Assembly (NCBI RefSeq): GCF_002288925.2
Contig: NW_022098031.1
Location: 4,066,869-4,130,868, forward strand
Reading direction: 5' to 3'
DNA: 64,000 bases
Origin: Delphinapterus leucas
Lineage: Eukaryota > Chordata > Mammalia > Artiodactyla > Monodontidae
Position 1 is the first letter of the stretch, and each line of letters starts with the position of its first letter. The position numbers and the translations under genes are program-made. Below are positions 21,461-33,459 of this stretch, in pieces. Below the pieces are notes generated by a model, which did not search any database, was not told the DNA's origin, and saw nothing but the letters and a program-made list of their open reading frames with translations.

Positions 21461-22045
21461 AACTCTAAGATAGAGGGAAAATTATTTTTTCTTCCCTACA
21501 GTTAGAAATAGGACCTGGATCCCACTGGGCTAAGAGCAAGGTGCTGGCAGGGTGCATTAATTTCTGGGGGCTCAAGGGGAGCATCCTTTACCTTGCCTTT
21601 TCCAGTTTCTTCAATCCGCTTTCCTTCGCTCTCGGCTCCCTTTCTGCATCTTCAAAGCTGACAATTTCTTCATGCTGCCAACTCTCTGGTTCTCGTTTCC
21701 AGAGCCAGAGCTCCCTCTGGCTCTGTCTCTCCTGCCTCTCTCTTCCATTTTGAAGAACGCTTGTGATTAAAATGGGCCCACCTGGATAATCCTGGGGCCA
21801 CTCCCTATTTTAAGGCTAGCTGATTAGCAATTTATTCCATCTGCTCCCTAATTCCCCTTTGCCATGTGACATAACACATTCACATAGCAACACACTATGT
21901 GGAGAGAAGTCCAACTAGATTGCCAGGTAGGGTGCAGTCAGTGATCATCTTATCTCTCAGCTCAGTCAAAATTGATTGTTATCCCAATTCCCAGGATTAG
22001 GATGTAGACCTCTTTGGGGGACATTATTCTGCCTATAACATTCTG

Positions 22046-23610
22046 AACTCACCCTGAGAAGCTAATTAGGACCAAGAGTTTGTAAGAAGTAGGTCCTGCT
22101 ACAAGATGATTACCATAACAGTAACTGACCAAGTTGTTCACTCACAAGGCAACCAGGCCCCTTCTTCTCTATACTGATCCATGGCAGACATTGTTAGTCA
22201 ACCAGGCATAACCATAACCTTAGGATCCTTCTCCACACAGCATAGTAGGTAATCACCAGTACAGTCAGTCAGACTTGGCCAGCAAACTGAAATGTATTTT
22301 CCATACTAAATCTGAAGAATTGTAGTGGAAAGAAACTTTCAGGGCCTTTTTTGGCATAAGGTACTGATCCAATGTTTTTAAATTGGCAGACAAAAGGAGT
22401 CCCAGCTGAGCTAAATAAAGAGATCATAATAAGACAGTAAAATAAGTGGAATAACTTATTCAATTCTTGACAGAAATCTGTGTTTCGGTGATGCCTTGTA
22501 AAGCGCCCATATAGTAACTAAAAAAGTCTGCATTTATTACTGGTCCTGCCCACACAATGCAAAGCCTTCTCTTGAGATTTTTTTAAAATAATGAATCATT
22601 TTTTTTCCTAAGAGGAATTTTGCTTAGATAAATATTTAAATATATGTTTATATGTAGGTATTTGAAAACTTTTATTATTCTAAAATAAAACACCATGATC
22701 TTTTACAAGCAATCCATGACTGTGGTAGCAAATTTAGGAAAAACAAAGAAGAAACAAAAAAGAAAAACACAGAATTCTACCTGTCAGAAGTAAGTTTTGG
22801 CTCTCATTCTGCCAGATGTGTTTACATTCATTTATTCATTCGACATATTTTTATTGAGCCTTTGTGCCAGGCACTATTCTAGGCTTTGAGGGTACAGCAT
22901 GAAAAAACAAACAAACAACAGCAAAAAAAAGACAGACCAAAATATATGCCGTCAATGAGCACAGTTATGTACCCCCCAAAAAATTACACCAAAAATGATA
23001 CTATATTTTTCATATTGTTTTTAACTAGTTTTTTCTATATGCTAGTTTTTTTTTAAGCATTCCTCTAATTTTGTCAGGCTTTTCTAGTTTTCCCAACAGT
23101 CTTGATTGCCCTGAGAGATAAGATGATCACTCTTTGCTATGTAATTGGCAGTCCAGTGTGACTTGTCTTTCCAAGGTTTGATGCTATGTGATCAGGAAGA
23201 AACCTCCCTCAAAATAGAGAATGCTGTGAATTCTCACACCACAAAAGATGACCTAGGGAAGTGAAGAGGACTGCATTCTATGTTGTTCCAGTTATCTATT
23301 GCTGTATGATGTGTCCCCCTAAAACTTAGTGGCTTTAATTTGCAAAACTCACCCTGAGAAAATGACACATATAGAAACAATTTTTCCTATGTATAAAGCA
23401 TGGGAAGAACCATGAGCTAACTTTGTCATCAAAGGCTATTAAAATTATATGTAAGTTAATAAGTGTTTAAATGTAATGTTAAGAAGGCTGTTAAATATGT
23501 TCCAGACATCTGTGGGATCTCCATGTACGTTACTGGGAAGGAATAAACACATTAAATCACATCAGGTTACCCTTACCAAAAAAGCCAGATAAGAATTTAG
23601 AGAAATTATT
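22046..23610. other. Intergenic with L2 and L1M relics, no gene
   Basis: An L2-like segment lies at about 22826-22905 ('CATTTATTCATTCGACATATTTTTATTGAGCC...GCCAGGCACTATTCTAGGC'). A fragment of an L1M-type end lies at about 23283-23340 ('CCAGTTATCTATTGCTGTATGATG...AAACTTAGTGGC'). Nothing else was recognised. Confidence 0.6.
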
Positions 23611-23627
23611 AATACTTGCTAAAACAA

Positions 23628-24276
23628 CTATTTACAATAGCCAAGACATGGAAGCAACCTAAATGTCCATCAACAGATGAATGGATAAAGAAAATGTGGT
23701 ATATATTGGGTTGGCCAAAAGTTTATTCATAAGATGTTACGGAAAATCCTGAACAAACTTTGGCCAACCCAATATATACAATGGAATACTACTCAGCCAT
23801 AAAAAGAGAACGAAATAATGCCATTTGCAAAAACATGGAAAGACCCAGAGATTATCATACTAAGTAAAGAAAGTCAGAAAGAGAAAGATGAATACCATAT
23901 GATATCACTTATATGTGGAATCTAAAAAAAACCAAAATACAATTGAACTTATTTACAAAACAGAAATAGACCCACAGACGCAGAAAACCAATTTATGGTT
24001 ACCAGAGGGGAAAGAGGGGGAGGGATAAATTAGGAGTTTGGAGTTGACATATACACACTACCATATATAAAACAGACAACAAACAAGGACCTACTGTGCA
24101 CCACAAGGAACTATACTCAATATTTTGTAATAACCTCTAAAGGAAAAGAATCTGAAAAAGAATACGAATATTCATATGAATATGTATGTATAACTGAATC
24201 ACTTTGCTGTATACCTGAAACCAACACAAGATTGTACATCAAGTATACTTCAATGAAAATAAATAAATAACTAAAA
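23628..24276 (+). mobile_element. 5'-truncated LINE-1 carrying a MITE
   Basis: It covers the end of ORF2 and the 3' UTR, with a tail 'AAAATAAATAAATAACTAAAA'. The perfect 17-bp duplication AATACTTGCTAAAACAA lies at 23611-23627 and 24277-24293, so both ends are exact. A mariner-type MITE (23706-23772) is inserted within it. Confidence 0.97.
23706..23772 (+). mobile_element. Mariner-type MITE, 67 bp
   Basis: Near-perfect terminal inverted repeats TTGGGTTGGCCAAAAGTTT (left) and the reverse complement of AAACTTTGGCCAACCCAA (right), flanked by TA dinucleotides at 23704-23705 and 23773-23774. It resembles the short mariner-derived elements common in ruminants and whales. It interrupts the L1 between 'GTGGTATA' and 'TATACAATGG', so it inserted after the L1. 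Confidence 0.95.
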
Positions 24277-24293
24277 AATACTTGCTAAAACAA

Positions 24294-26221
24294 ATCAACA
24301 TTTTATCCTTTTACTTCAGTACTTAATGAGCACCTATGATATATGTAGTACAAACAAATACTATGTACTCATGGTATACTAGCTATTTAGGAAATATATA
24401 AAGTAATATTAAAATGATTTATACTCAATTTAATAGTACAAATAAAATCCTATTATAGTAAATACGCTTATGAAGAAAGATTCTGTAGAGCAGATATATA
24501 AATACCATAGCAGAATAACCACAACATCAGTGTGCTATTGATCCAATCTCAACACATTTTTCCTGTTAATCCAGCAAATACTTTTTCAACTCTCTAAAAA
24601 AAAGTTACTTTACAGGTTCATAATTGTTTCCTGTGGAGGAAAGAGTCAAGCTGGATGGTAGCTGAAAGTCACAGATTTCTCTTGTCCTGATGTCAAAGAA
24701 GCACTTACTTCTTCCCATGTTGTATGAATTCTCAGTCCTCACTCTAGAAGTCAACATAAAGAAGGAAACGTTTCCTTCTTTCCGAGTCCAATCCTTTCGC
24801 CTTGTTAATTCACCACAAAATGAATATTGTTTCTTTCAGACATGTTTTCTAACCATGAGTTCATTAAGACTGAAGTTCTTGTTTTAAAACTTTTTCTGTT
24901 CTCTAGAGCTCATTAAAATGCGAGTTGACTCCTGTGATCTCCAAGAACATCGTGCATTAATTAGTTGATAAAATCAGCCTAAGAAATCTGAGATTCTTAT
25001 GCATGACATGCTCAACTGTGTGAATTTAAATGGGTCATTTCACTTAACAAGGGGAAAAAAAGGAGGAACAGATGAGAGAAAACTATCACGAACTAGCAAA
25101 GTTTTGTTCTCTATTGTTTTTTGTTTCTGAGGTTTGGGTTTGGTCTTGCTGGGGAAAGGCAAGTTTTCACTCATATCAGGAGCTGGCTCACCAGCACTGC
25201 CCTGACAAAAAGATGCCCAGGCAAAACCCATTTTCCTGGAATTCCATCCAGGTTTTTTCCAGAAAACTCCGTTTCCTTTGGTGAATCATATACTTAAACA
25301 GGGAGAGGAAATGATGAAAAAGTTTTCCTCCTGTTCTCAGGATACAGTCATTGCTTATATGGGTCCATGAGTGGGGATTGGAATCACTTGTGGGCATTCT
25401 AGGGTCTTTAGTGGATATTTATGTCTATGTCTTTTATTAGTTAGAATTTAAAACGATCTAGAAATATAGTTCATGTAGCTTGAATTTTTGCCTTAATTTT
25501 TAATATTGTAACTACCATAGTGACCAATTGTTTTCCTCCAGATACTGCAAATGTATAAACTACATGAAAATGATATGTTAACCCTCCTTTTTTCTTCTTT
25601 AAGTCTTATACACCTGCTTAGGCCTTCTTAGGTCAAAGAAGCATAACAGTCTAGTAAGACAAAAGTCATCATTTCTTTTGATGGCATAAAATAGTGGAGA
25701 AGAAAGAATAGTAGTTATGACTGATTCATTCCTAGTTTTCCAAATCTGTCATAAGAATCAAGGTTTCACTTCATAGGCATTCAATATATATATCTGGGAA
25801 ATCAATTTATAAAAACCGAGTAAACTGACCTTTTCATGATGGGCCTTGCTCTGGTTTGACTTCGTATTTTTTTCTTGTACTTGTTCATTCATTCTGCCAA
25901 CATTCAAGAAGCACCTAATATATTCCAAGCCTTGTGCATCAGGCTGGGAGCTCAAGACAAGTGAAACAAACAAACAAAAATCCTGGCCCTCAAAGAGCTT
26001 AAAATGTAGCAGGGAAACCAACAATAACCAGTCACAAAACAATGTGTTTATACAGGATGCACTTAATGGTTTATGCAACAAATATTCCACATACTGTACA
26101 AAGTGGTAGGAATAGAGTAGACAACAGCAACAACAACAAAAAGACACAGACCCTGTCTTTATGAAGTTTAGTCGTGGAGATAGGCCTGAATCAAATGTAA
26201 CACAAGTCGAATGTTATATAA
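24294..26221. other. Intergenic, L2 relic, no gene
   Basis: An L2-like relic lies at about 25878-26160 ('TTCATTCATTCTGCCAACATTCAAGAAGCACCTAATATATTCCAAGCC ... CCTGGCCCTCAAAGAGCTTAAAATG'). Other open frames in the interval lack any domain. Confidence 0.6.
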
Positions 26222-26735
26222 TTTAGAACTCTTTCAATTCCAAGTGGCCAAAAACCCAGCTCACACTGGCATAAGCAAAAATAAAGGGTGTTTATTGATT
26301 CACGTAATGAAAAAGCAAGGGCCAGTTGAGGTGGGATTGGTGTAGGGGCTCAAACAATATCACTGGGACCTGGTACCTCTCCTTATTTCAGCCCTGTTTA
26401 CCTGTGCTTTGGTTTCATTCTCACACTCAAATCCAGTAGTAAAAGAAGAGGGTTCCTCTTCTGCCAACAAATATCCTGGGCATGAAGCTCACTAGTCCAC
26501 AAAAGAACACATGCGCCTTCCCTCAACTCCTCCCGGTCAGGGGAATGCGGTGCCATGATGGGCCAGGCCTGCGTCACATGCTCAGCCTTAGACGTGGGGT
26601 GGACCAGTTCCAGGAGAAGCCTGTGCATTGCTGAGTGAAGGAGGCTCAGTTCCCAGAGGAAACTGGGGATGCCTTACCACAAGGAGGGGAAGTGGACATT
26701 GACAGCCAAAGTGCACTAGCCACAGTCCACCTCAA
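26222..26735 (+). repeat. Dispersed repeat family, copy B
   Basis: It shows the order 'AGTGGCCAAAAACCCAGCTCACACTGGCATAAGCAAAAATAAAGGGTGTTTATTGATTCACGTAA', 'GGGGCTCAAACAATATCACTGGGACC', and 'CAGAGGAAACTGGGGATGCCTTACCACAAGGAGGGGAAG'. It shares this order with copies A, C and D. The name is not certain. Confidence 0.65.
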
Positions 26736-28074
26736 CTTCCCATGCTGTCCAGTCCCCATGCGCCCCCCTACTCCTGGAGACAAACATAGCAACCAAAATG
26801 CCACCAAAAGCAATTTCTATCCTTAATGGTGCCTCTCAAAGGTTGCCAAATGTGGTTCAATTCACAGCCCACAGACACACATCCTGATACTCTCTTTTCC
26901 CTTTCCTCTCACTCCTTCTCTCATATCCAATATTGTCCCACTGCCTCTCTGCAACCCTGGTATCCGGTCCCTACCCAAATTCCTCCCAACCCTAGCTCAC
27001 ACCCCTGCTGCCCTTCCCTCATTTTTTGTGCCTCAGCTTCCTTGGGATCCGCTTTCTCATCACCTCTAGTACTTTCCACCCCCCAGCGTGGATCTTCTAG
27101 GCTTACCCGTTTCTCAAGTTTTCCCTCCACTGATTACCCCAACCTGCATAATAAGGTTCAGGAATTCCCTTAACAAGTAGGGGATGGCTGGGTGGAAGGC
27201 ACCACTTAGCTACGAAAGACTGGACTATTTTCATCTGAAGAGGTGGAAAATACAAACACTTCTAATGTCTTTTTTTCTGTCTCTGCCATCCAAATGATCA
27301 CACCCCATGGTCTATAATTTCAAAATGTGACAAGAATCTGGGATGAGGGTAGAGGGGACAGTGGTGGACTTTTGAATTAAGATCTAAAGAATGAACAAGA
27401 ATGAACTAAGTGTAGAGTTCAGGGGGTGAGAAGGTGTTCTGAGAAGGAGAGACATCACTGGACAAGATGAGCCTGGGGAAGGTAGGAAGCGAAAAGCAGC
27501 AGGTTTGTTCAGAGCGAGGGGAGCAGGACACGGGATGAGGCCAGGTAATCCCCAAGCAGCGACAGCGAAGCAGCAGATACCAGCGACCAAACAGGAGGGT
27601 CTGGCCCAAAAGGTCTGCAGAGTTTCCTTGAGTCTCAGGTAGACAAAGGAAAGTACTTTTAATAGTGTTCCTAAGCCCCAGGCTTGAGAGAAAGAAATCC
27701 CTGTCAAACACTCCGTTCCTGGATTGCTACACCAAAGTGATCTGAGTTATGTAAGAGCTCTGAGAAGAAAGAAAAAAAAGCGCCTTCAGCGCAGTGTCTC
27801 TTGGCTGAACTTCTTAGTCATCTTTCTGTGATATGCTTAAGTCAGAAAAGGAATCACTGCCAAGATCATTTTGCTGTTATGATTAGTTCAAGTTTCTAAT
27901 CTTTCACTGCACAGTTTTTGGAGAGAAATGTAATGCTAATGGGAGATAAAAGTTAACTTGTTTATTTGTCTGAGAGTATAGGGGGAAAAAAACCTGGTTT
28001 ATTTGCCCAAGTGTTTACAGAGATGGTTGGGTTTAGATCTATCATCTTGCAATTTGTGTTCTATATGACCCATC
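26736..28074. other. Intergenic, nothing convincing
   Basis: A pyrimidine-rich tract lies at 26880-27120 and a purine-rich stretch at 27400-27620. Open frames on both strands reflect this base bias. No gene or clear repeat was found. Confidence 0.5.
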
Positions 28075-30350
28075 TGTTCTTTGTTCCTTTTTAAAAAAGA
28101 TTTTTCTGCTTTCTTTTGGATTGAGTATTTTTATGGTTCCATTTTATTTCCTTTGATGGCTTGTTAAGGGTTGCTTTAGGGTTTGTAGTATATGTCTATT
28201 ACAGTCAACTTTCAAGTGATAATGTACCACTTCACATATCGTATAAAAACCTTACAATAGGACACTTCGTTTTCCCACCTCCAGGCCTTCATGCTATTGT
28301 CATACATGTTACTTCTATTTACATTATAAACCCTACCGTACATCATATACATTGCACTGTTTTCTTGTTAAAGAGCTGATGATTTTTCACACATATTTTT
28401 TAAAATAAGGAAAAAAAGATCTTTTCTACTCACCTATGTACTATTTCTAGAGCTCTTCATTCCTTTAAGTAGCTCCAGATTTCTTTCTAGTATCATTTTC
28501 CTTCTGTCTGAAGAACTTTTTAAACATTTCTTTTGGTTCAAGTCTGCTGTGACAAATTCTTTCAGCTCTTGTGTGCCTGAAAGTAACTTTATTTAACCTT
28601 CATTTTTGAAAGATTTTTTTTTCTTCTTGCTAGTTTTTGAATTCTAGGTTGACAGATTTTTTCTCTCTGTACTTTAAAGATACTGATCCACTGTCTTGTG
28701 GCTTACATTGTTTTCCATACGAAATCTGATGTCATTCTTACATTTGTTTTCCCCTCTGCATAGACTGTGGTATTTTTCTCTCTGACTGCTTTTAAGATTT
28801 TTTCATTATCACTGGTTTTAAGCAATCTGATTATGATATGCCTTGGTGTAGTTTTCATGTTTCTTATTCTTAGAGTTTGTTGAATTTCTTGGATTTGTAG
28901 ATTTATAGTTTTAAATGAAATTTGGAAAATTTCTGGTCATTATTTTAAAGTATTCTTTCTGCCCTTCTCTTTCAGGGACTCTAAGTCATGTATTTGATCA
29001 CTCAAAGTTGTCCTGAAGCTCACTAATGCTCTACTCATTTTTTCAGTCTTTTTTTTTTCTGAGTTTCATTTTTGGATACTTTGTTGCTATGTCTTTAAAT
29101 TATTTAATCTTTTATCCTGTGAGTCTAACAGATTGCAGTTTTCATCTTAGACGTTATATCTTTTATCTCTAGAAGTTCAGTTTGGGCTTTTAAAATATTT
29201 TCCATATCTCCATTTAACATGCTCAAGCATTTCTCTACTTTGTCATATGAACCTATGGAATATGGTTATAATTGTGTTAATGTCCTTACTAATTTTATTA
29301 TCTGTCATATTTGGATCTGTTTCTATTGACTGATTTTTTTCTTCTTCATTTTTGACTGTATTTTCCTGCTTCTTTGCATGCCTGGTAAATTTTGACTTGA
29401 TACCAGTTATTGTGAATTTTCCTATCAATATTGTAGAGCTTTGCTCTGGGATTCAGTTGTCATTTGTAAATACAATTGACCCTTGAACAACCCAGGGGTT
29501 AGGGACACTGACCCGCTGCACTGTTGAAAATCCACCTATAACTTATAATTGGTCCTCTGTGTCCTAGGTTCCTCCACATTCCCTGGTTCTGCATCCTCAG
29601 GGTGAATCAACTATGGATCATGTCATATTGTAGCATTTACTATTGAAAAAAATCCACATGAGTGGACTCATGCATTTCAAACCTGTGTTGTTCAAGGGTC
29701 AACTGTAGTTTGATCCTTTCAAGGTTTGCTTTTAAGCTTCATTAGTCAGGACCAGAGTAGCTTTCAGTTGAGGGCCACTACTGGGTCAATAGCTTCTGAG
29801 TATTCTACTAATGCTCTGTGAATTAGAAGGTTCTTCCTCTCTGGCTGGTCGGAGCACAGCCTATTGTCAGCCCCACGTGAGCTGTATGGATTGTTTCCTC
29901 TGTCCCATTTGGGTAGATCTTTCCCTTGCTTCAGGTAGTTTCCTCATGCTCATGCTCTGATCGGTTTTCAACTGAAGACTTCAGGAGGACCATCTGAAGT
30001 TCTCTGGGTGCTTCTTTCTCTGTAGTTTTCCCTTATCTGGTGTTCTACCATGAAAGTCCTAGCCATCTTGGTCTCCCTGGACCCCCAACTCCATCTCCAT
30101 AACTCAAAGAGATAACCAGAACCTACCTGGGGTCCCTCCCCTTCCCTCTACCCAGAGACTCTCTCTAGGTGCTAAGCTGGAGCAGCCATAGGGATCATTT
30201 CATTTGTTTTCCACTTCTCAGGGATGATTGTCCTGAGCTGCCTGATGTCCAATGTCTGAGGACTATTGTTTCAGATATTTTGTCCAGTTTTTCAATTTTT
30301 TTCAGGTAGGAGGATAAATCTGGTGCCTGTTACACCTTCTGAGCCAAAAG
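28075..30350. mobile_element. Ancient LINE-1-derived sequence (5' UTR-like), with nested MITE
   Basis: T-rich sequence with blocks typical of old L1M-type elements: 'TTTTTGAATTCTAGGTTGACAG' (28634-28655), 'TTAAGCAATCTGATTATGATATGCCTTGGTGT' (about 28817-28850), 'GGAAAATTTCTGGTCATTATTTTAAAGTATTC' and 'CCTGCTTCTTTGCATGCCTGGTAA'. It continues after the MITE with 'TTTGATCCTTTCAAGGTTTGCTTTTAAG'. Orientation was not settled. Confidence 0.75.
29473..29705. mobile_element. Tigger/pogo-type MITE
   Basis: The terminal inverted repeats CAATTGACCCTTGAACAAC and GTTGTTCAAGGGTCAACTG pair almost perfectly. TA dinucleotides flank it at 29471-29472 and 29706-29707. The internal 'TAGCATTTACTATTGAAAAAAATCCAC' is typical. 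It splits the ancient L1 sequence. Confidence 0.92.
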
Positions 30351-30380
30351 CAGAAGTTTTAAACTGTGTGAAACTGGTGG

Positions 30381-30562
30381 TTCTCAAACTTTAGTACGTA
30401 TCAGCATTAACCGGTAAATGTTAAAACACAGACTGTTAACACACAATTGCTGGACCCTCCCTAAGTAAGTGGGTGTGGGACCTGAGAATTTGCATTTCTA
30501 ACAAATTCTCAGATAATGCTGAAGCCTCTGGTTCAGGGGTCACACTTTGAGATCATCTGTGT
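30381..30562 (+). mobile_element. MER5A-like hAT-Charlie MITE
   Basis: It reads 'GGTTCTCAAACTTTAGTACGTATCAGCATTA...TTAAAACACAGACTG...GGACCTGAGAATTTGCATTTCTAACAAATTCTCAGATAATGCTGAAGCC...CACACTTTGAGAT', the MER5A order in sense orientation. Confidence 0.9.
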
Positions 30563-31267
30563 TAAACTAGTCAGCTAAATATCTCAGATGATATTCATCT
30601 ACAAATCAGCAATATGGTGTGAACAATATCGATACTCAGACAAAACCTGTCAGTCCTAGAAACTCAATCATATAAGTACTTAACATACTGTAGTTTGAAT
30701 CCATTGGGAGACATATACAAGAAGAACTAAAAAGCTGTTCATGCCATCTTATCTGGGTAAATCCAGGAAATAAACTCTCTAGAAATCATGGAGACGAATC
30801 TTTCCCAAGGGATATTTCTTAGACCATTAGTACTCTGTGACTTGTTAATAGGTGCTTTGTGAAAGATTTTTATAGCCAAATAAAGTTAGGAACCTGTAAC
30901 ATGTTAATGTATTTTATGAATCTTCCAAGGGGAAGATAAGAAGAAGTGTTTCCCAAACTTATTTGACCACAGAACCATTTATTTTGCAAAACATCTATTA
31001 GTAACTTTAATGCTCCTTGGAAGCCAGTTTGGGAAATACTGGAGCAGACCCTTGGCTTTGTAAGTTTATTATTTTCAATGTTAGCTATTTGTCAGAAGAA
31101 ATTTGATTGCTGTAATAAGCTGTGGCTTTGCTGGAGCAAGGTGCCATTCCCAGGGCGTAAGTCACTCAGCTAATGAATGAACCCAGCCCACTGCCCACAG
31201 TCCATGCCTTAATGTGCCTTTGCTGCTCATCACGCAGTAGCTTTGGCAGCAATAAAAATGTGTTTGG
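30563..31267. other. Intergenic, nothing recognised
   Basis: No gene or clear repeat apart from low-grade AT-rich sequence. Confidence 0.45.
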
Positions 31268-31477
31268 GGGCTTCCCTGGTGGCGCAGTGGTTGAGAGTCC
31301 GCCTGCCGATACAGGGGAAACAGGTTCGTGCCCCGGTCCGGGAAGATCCCACATGCCGCGGAGCGGCTGGGCCTGTGAGCCATGGCCACTGAGCCTGCGC
31401 GTCCGGAGCCTGTGCTCCGCAACGGGAGAGGCCGCAACAGTGAGAGGCCCGCGTACCGCAAAAAAAAAAAAAAAAAA
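31268..31477 (+). mobile_element. CHR-type SINE
   Basis: Head GGCTTCCCTGGTGGCGCAGTGG, slightly changed B box (AGGTTCGTGCCCCGG), GC-rich body and an 18-base A tail. Only a short GTGTTT match (31260-31265 and 31478-31483) supports a duplication. Confidence 0.95.
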
Positions 31478-32935
31478 GTGTTTCATTTGTGAAAATGGCC
31501 CTGAAAAAAAAAAGTCAACTATTGGTTTTGGTGGTAGAAAGAAATTAAGAGAAGAAGAAAAAGGAGTTGATGGAGGTGGAGGTGATATTAAAAAGGGCAT
31601 CTTAGCAAGAAAATAGAAGTTTGGGGATAAATTTTAAAGGCAGTCTCCTAACTTTGTCAGGGACTTGGTTCTATATGCAAATGAGCTCATCCTATAACCT
31701 ACACGGAAACCATCAAAAGTGATTCATGAACTGCTTTAGTGAGAGAAAAGAGCTGGCAAGATAAAATGTTGCACAAGCAATCGCCGACCGAAATGTAATT
31801 CAAGAGAAAGCCAAAAGCCTGGGTAGGTGTTTCTGTGAAGCCACAGGAGGCGAAGACCCTCGTACAGTAAATAAAGTTGGCTTCTAGAATTTAAAGAGGA
31901 GTTTTTCCTTGCATGTTACGATGTTAATAAGGGGGGTATGGCCTTGGCTGACTATATTCCAAGGAAATGGAATATGTTTCATCCTAAGCTAAAGACCCTG
32001 TAGAAGAAAATACCTGAGAAATTTCATGCCTCAGGACCTACGGAAGGCTGTAGAGGAAAAGAGTGCTGCTAGTCACAATGATTCTTTTACAAGAACCTAA
32101 ATTCATGTTCTCCTATTGCCCCTTTCACACTCAACTTAAGGATTTTCTCCATTAACTTAACCAATGTTACCCAGTATTTATGAAGCGCCAGGTGGTATGA
32201 CAGTTATAGGGGTTATAAGTACAAAGAAGCCGGAGCCCTGCCTGCAGGGAACTCATGGGTGGAGGCCTTTTGAATTACTGACCCACCACAGCTGTGTTCC
32301 AGTAGACTCCCTCACTAAAACGTCGACTCCATACGGGCAGATATCTGATGTGTCTTTGTTGTGGAATACACTTTAACTGATTAAATGAATATGACTTATA
32401 ATAAAGTTTGAAAACAACCTAGATATTTAAATATAGAATATTGACTCAAGCCAAGAGTTAACACAGTGAAATGCTAGGCAGCTATAAAAATAAGAATTAA
32501 ATAACGTCAAAGGGGAAAACCAAATAGATAGAGTTATACCAATTCGTTATCTAAAGTATCCTGAACTTTGCCTTTTCTAGGTTTATGCTCCAGCTATTCC
32601 CTGGAATGGCTCTTCCCTGCCCACATCTGTAGATGCCCTACCTCTTTAAGGCTCAGTTGAAGCATCACATCTTCCCTGAGGTAGCAAGACTTCTGAATCG
32701 TTCCATTCTCAAAATTAACCTCCTAGAAGATGCTGATAATTCTCACCCATATGCCTGTAGTTCTACCTTCAATGTTCACAGGTGGATTTCCGACTGCTAG
32801 TAGCGGTGTGTCTTTGGTTGAGGACCTTCTCCAAACCTGGAGAACACTTGTGTCCACTTGCTTGGCAGGTCAGAATGCTGGAGAAGTAACTCCCTCCAGA
32901 AAAGTCCCTGCTCCGAGACTGATGGAAGTTGGTTG
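31478..32935. other. Intergenic with L2 relics, no gene
   Basis: L2-like relics lie at about 32165-32280 ('AGTATTTATGAAGCGCCAGG...GCCCTGCCTGCAGGGAACTCATGG') and about 32560-32720 ('CTATTCCCTGGAATGGCTCTTCCCTGCCC...TTAAGGCTCAGTTGAAGCATCACATCTTCCCTGAGG'). No coding signal was found. Confidence 0.6.
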
Positions 32936-33126
32936 TTTCAGTGAGCTTGGGCTGCCATAACAAAACACCATAGACGGGGTGGCTTTTAAACCACAAATTT
33001 GTCTCTCATAGTTCTGGAGGAGCTGTGAGGTCCAGAATCAAGGCGTCTGCCACTTAGGTTCCTAGTGAGTCTCTCCTCCCAGCTGGCAGACCAGGAAGTC
33101 TTCTTGCTGTGTCCTTACATAGCAGG

Positions 33127-33172
<46 letters not shown>

Positions 33173-33345
33173 AAGCCCTCTGGTGCCTCTTATCCTATCA
33201 TGAGGACACTACCCTCCTGACCTCATCTAAACCTAATTGCTTCCTAATTTAGGCCCCATCTCCTAATACCATCACACTGGGGTTGAGACATCAACATAAG
33301 GATTTGAGGAGGACACAAAATTCAGTCCATAATATTGGTGAATAA
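32936..33345 (+). mobile_element. Second old repeat of L1M-type 3' end
   Basis: It reads 'GCTTGGGCTGCCATAACAAAACACCATAGACGGGGTGGC', 'TAGTTCTGGAGGAGCTG', 'CTTGCTGTGTCCTTACATAGCAGG', then a GA microsatellite, 'CTGACCTCATCTAAACCTAATTGCTTCC' and 'GGACACAAAATTCAGTCCATAA'. It is related in layout to the split repeat at 20627-22045. Family name uncertain. Confidence 0.75.
33127..33171 (+). repeat. (GA)n microsatellite
   Basis: About 22 GA units inside the L1M-type repeat, at the point where this family usually carries a short GA stretch. It probably expanded from it. Confidence 0.97.
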
Positions 33346-33459
33346 GCATCTCAGCTCCTTTGCTCTGTGGGTGGAATAACTCTGAGGTTGTGTCCATATC
33401 ATTTCCCAGTTTCCCCAGGGGATGAAGCTCCTATTCCCCACTGTGGCAACTGGTTTGAT

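Larger units (their letters stand above)
20718..21500 (+). mobile_element. Solo LTR of an endogenous retrovirus (with nested SINE)
   Basis: It begins TGAAAGG, ends CTTCCCTACA (TG...CA termini) and is flanked by the 4-bp duplication GTTA at 20714-20717 and 21501-21504, a length typical of gammaretrovirus-like (ERV1) insertions. Near the 3' side, 'TTAATAAACTTCTGCTTG' at about 21370-21387 supplies a polyadenylation-like signal. Without the SINE the LTR is about 557 bp. There is no internal retroviral sequence, so recombination between two LTRs probably left this one. Confidence 0.82.
20627..22045 (+). mobile_element. Old dispersed repeat (L1M-type 3' end), split by an LTR
   Basis: The left arm (20627-20717) has the widespread block 'CAGCTGTAACAAATTACCACAAACTTGGTGGCTTACACAACACAAATTCATTATCTTACAGTTCTG'. 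The right arm (21501-22045) continues it with 'CACTGGGCTAAGAGCAAGGTG', 'ACGCTTGTGATTAAAATGGGCCCACCTGGATAATCC', 'TTTAAGGCTAGCTGATTAGCAA' and 'GGATGTAGACCTCTTTGGGGGACATTATTCTGCC'. The two arms join logically across the LTR. The exact family name is uncertain. Confidence 0.8.
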
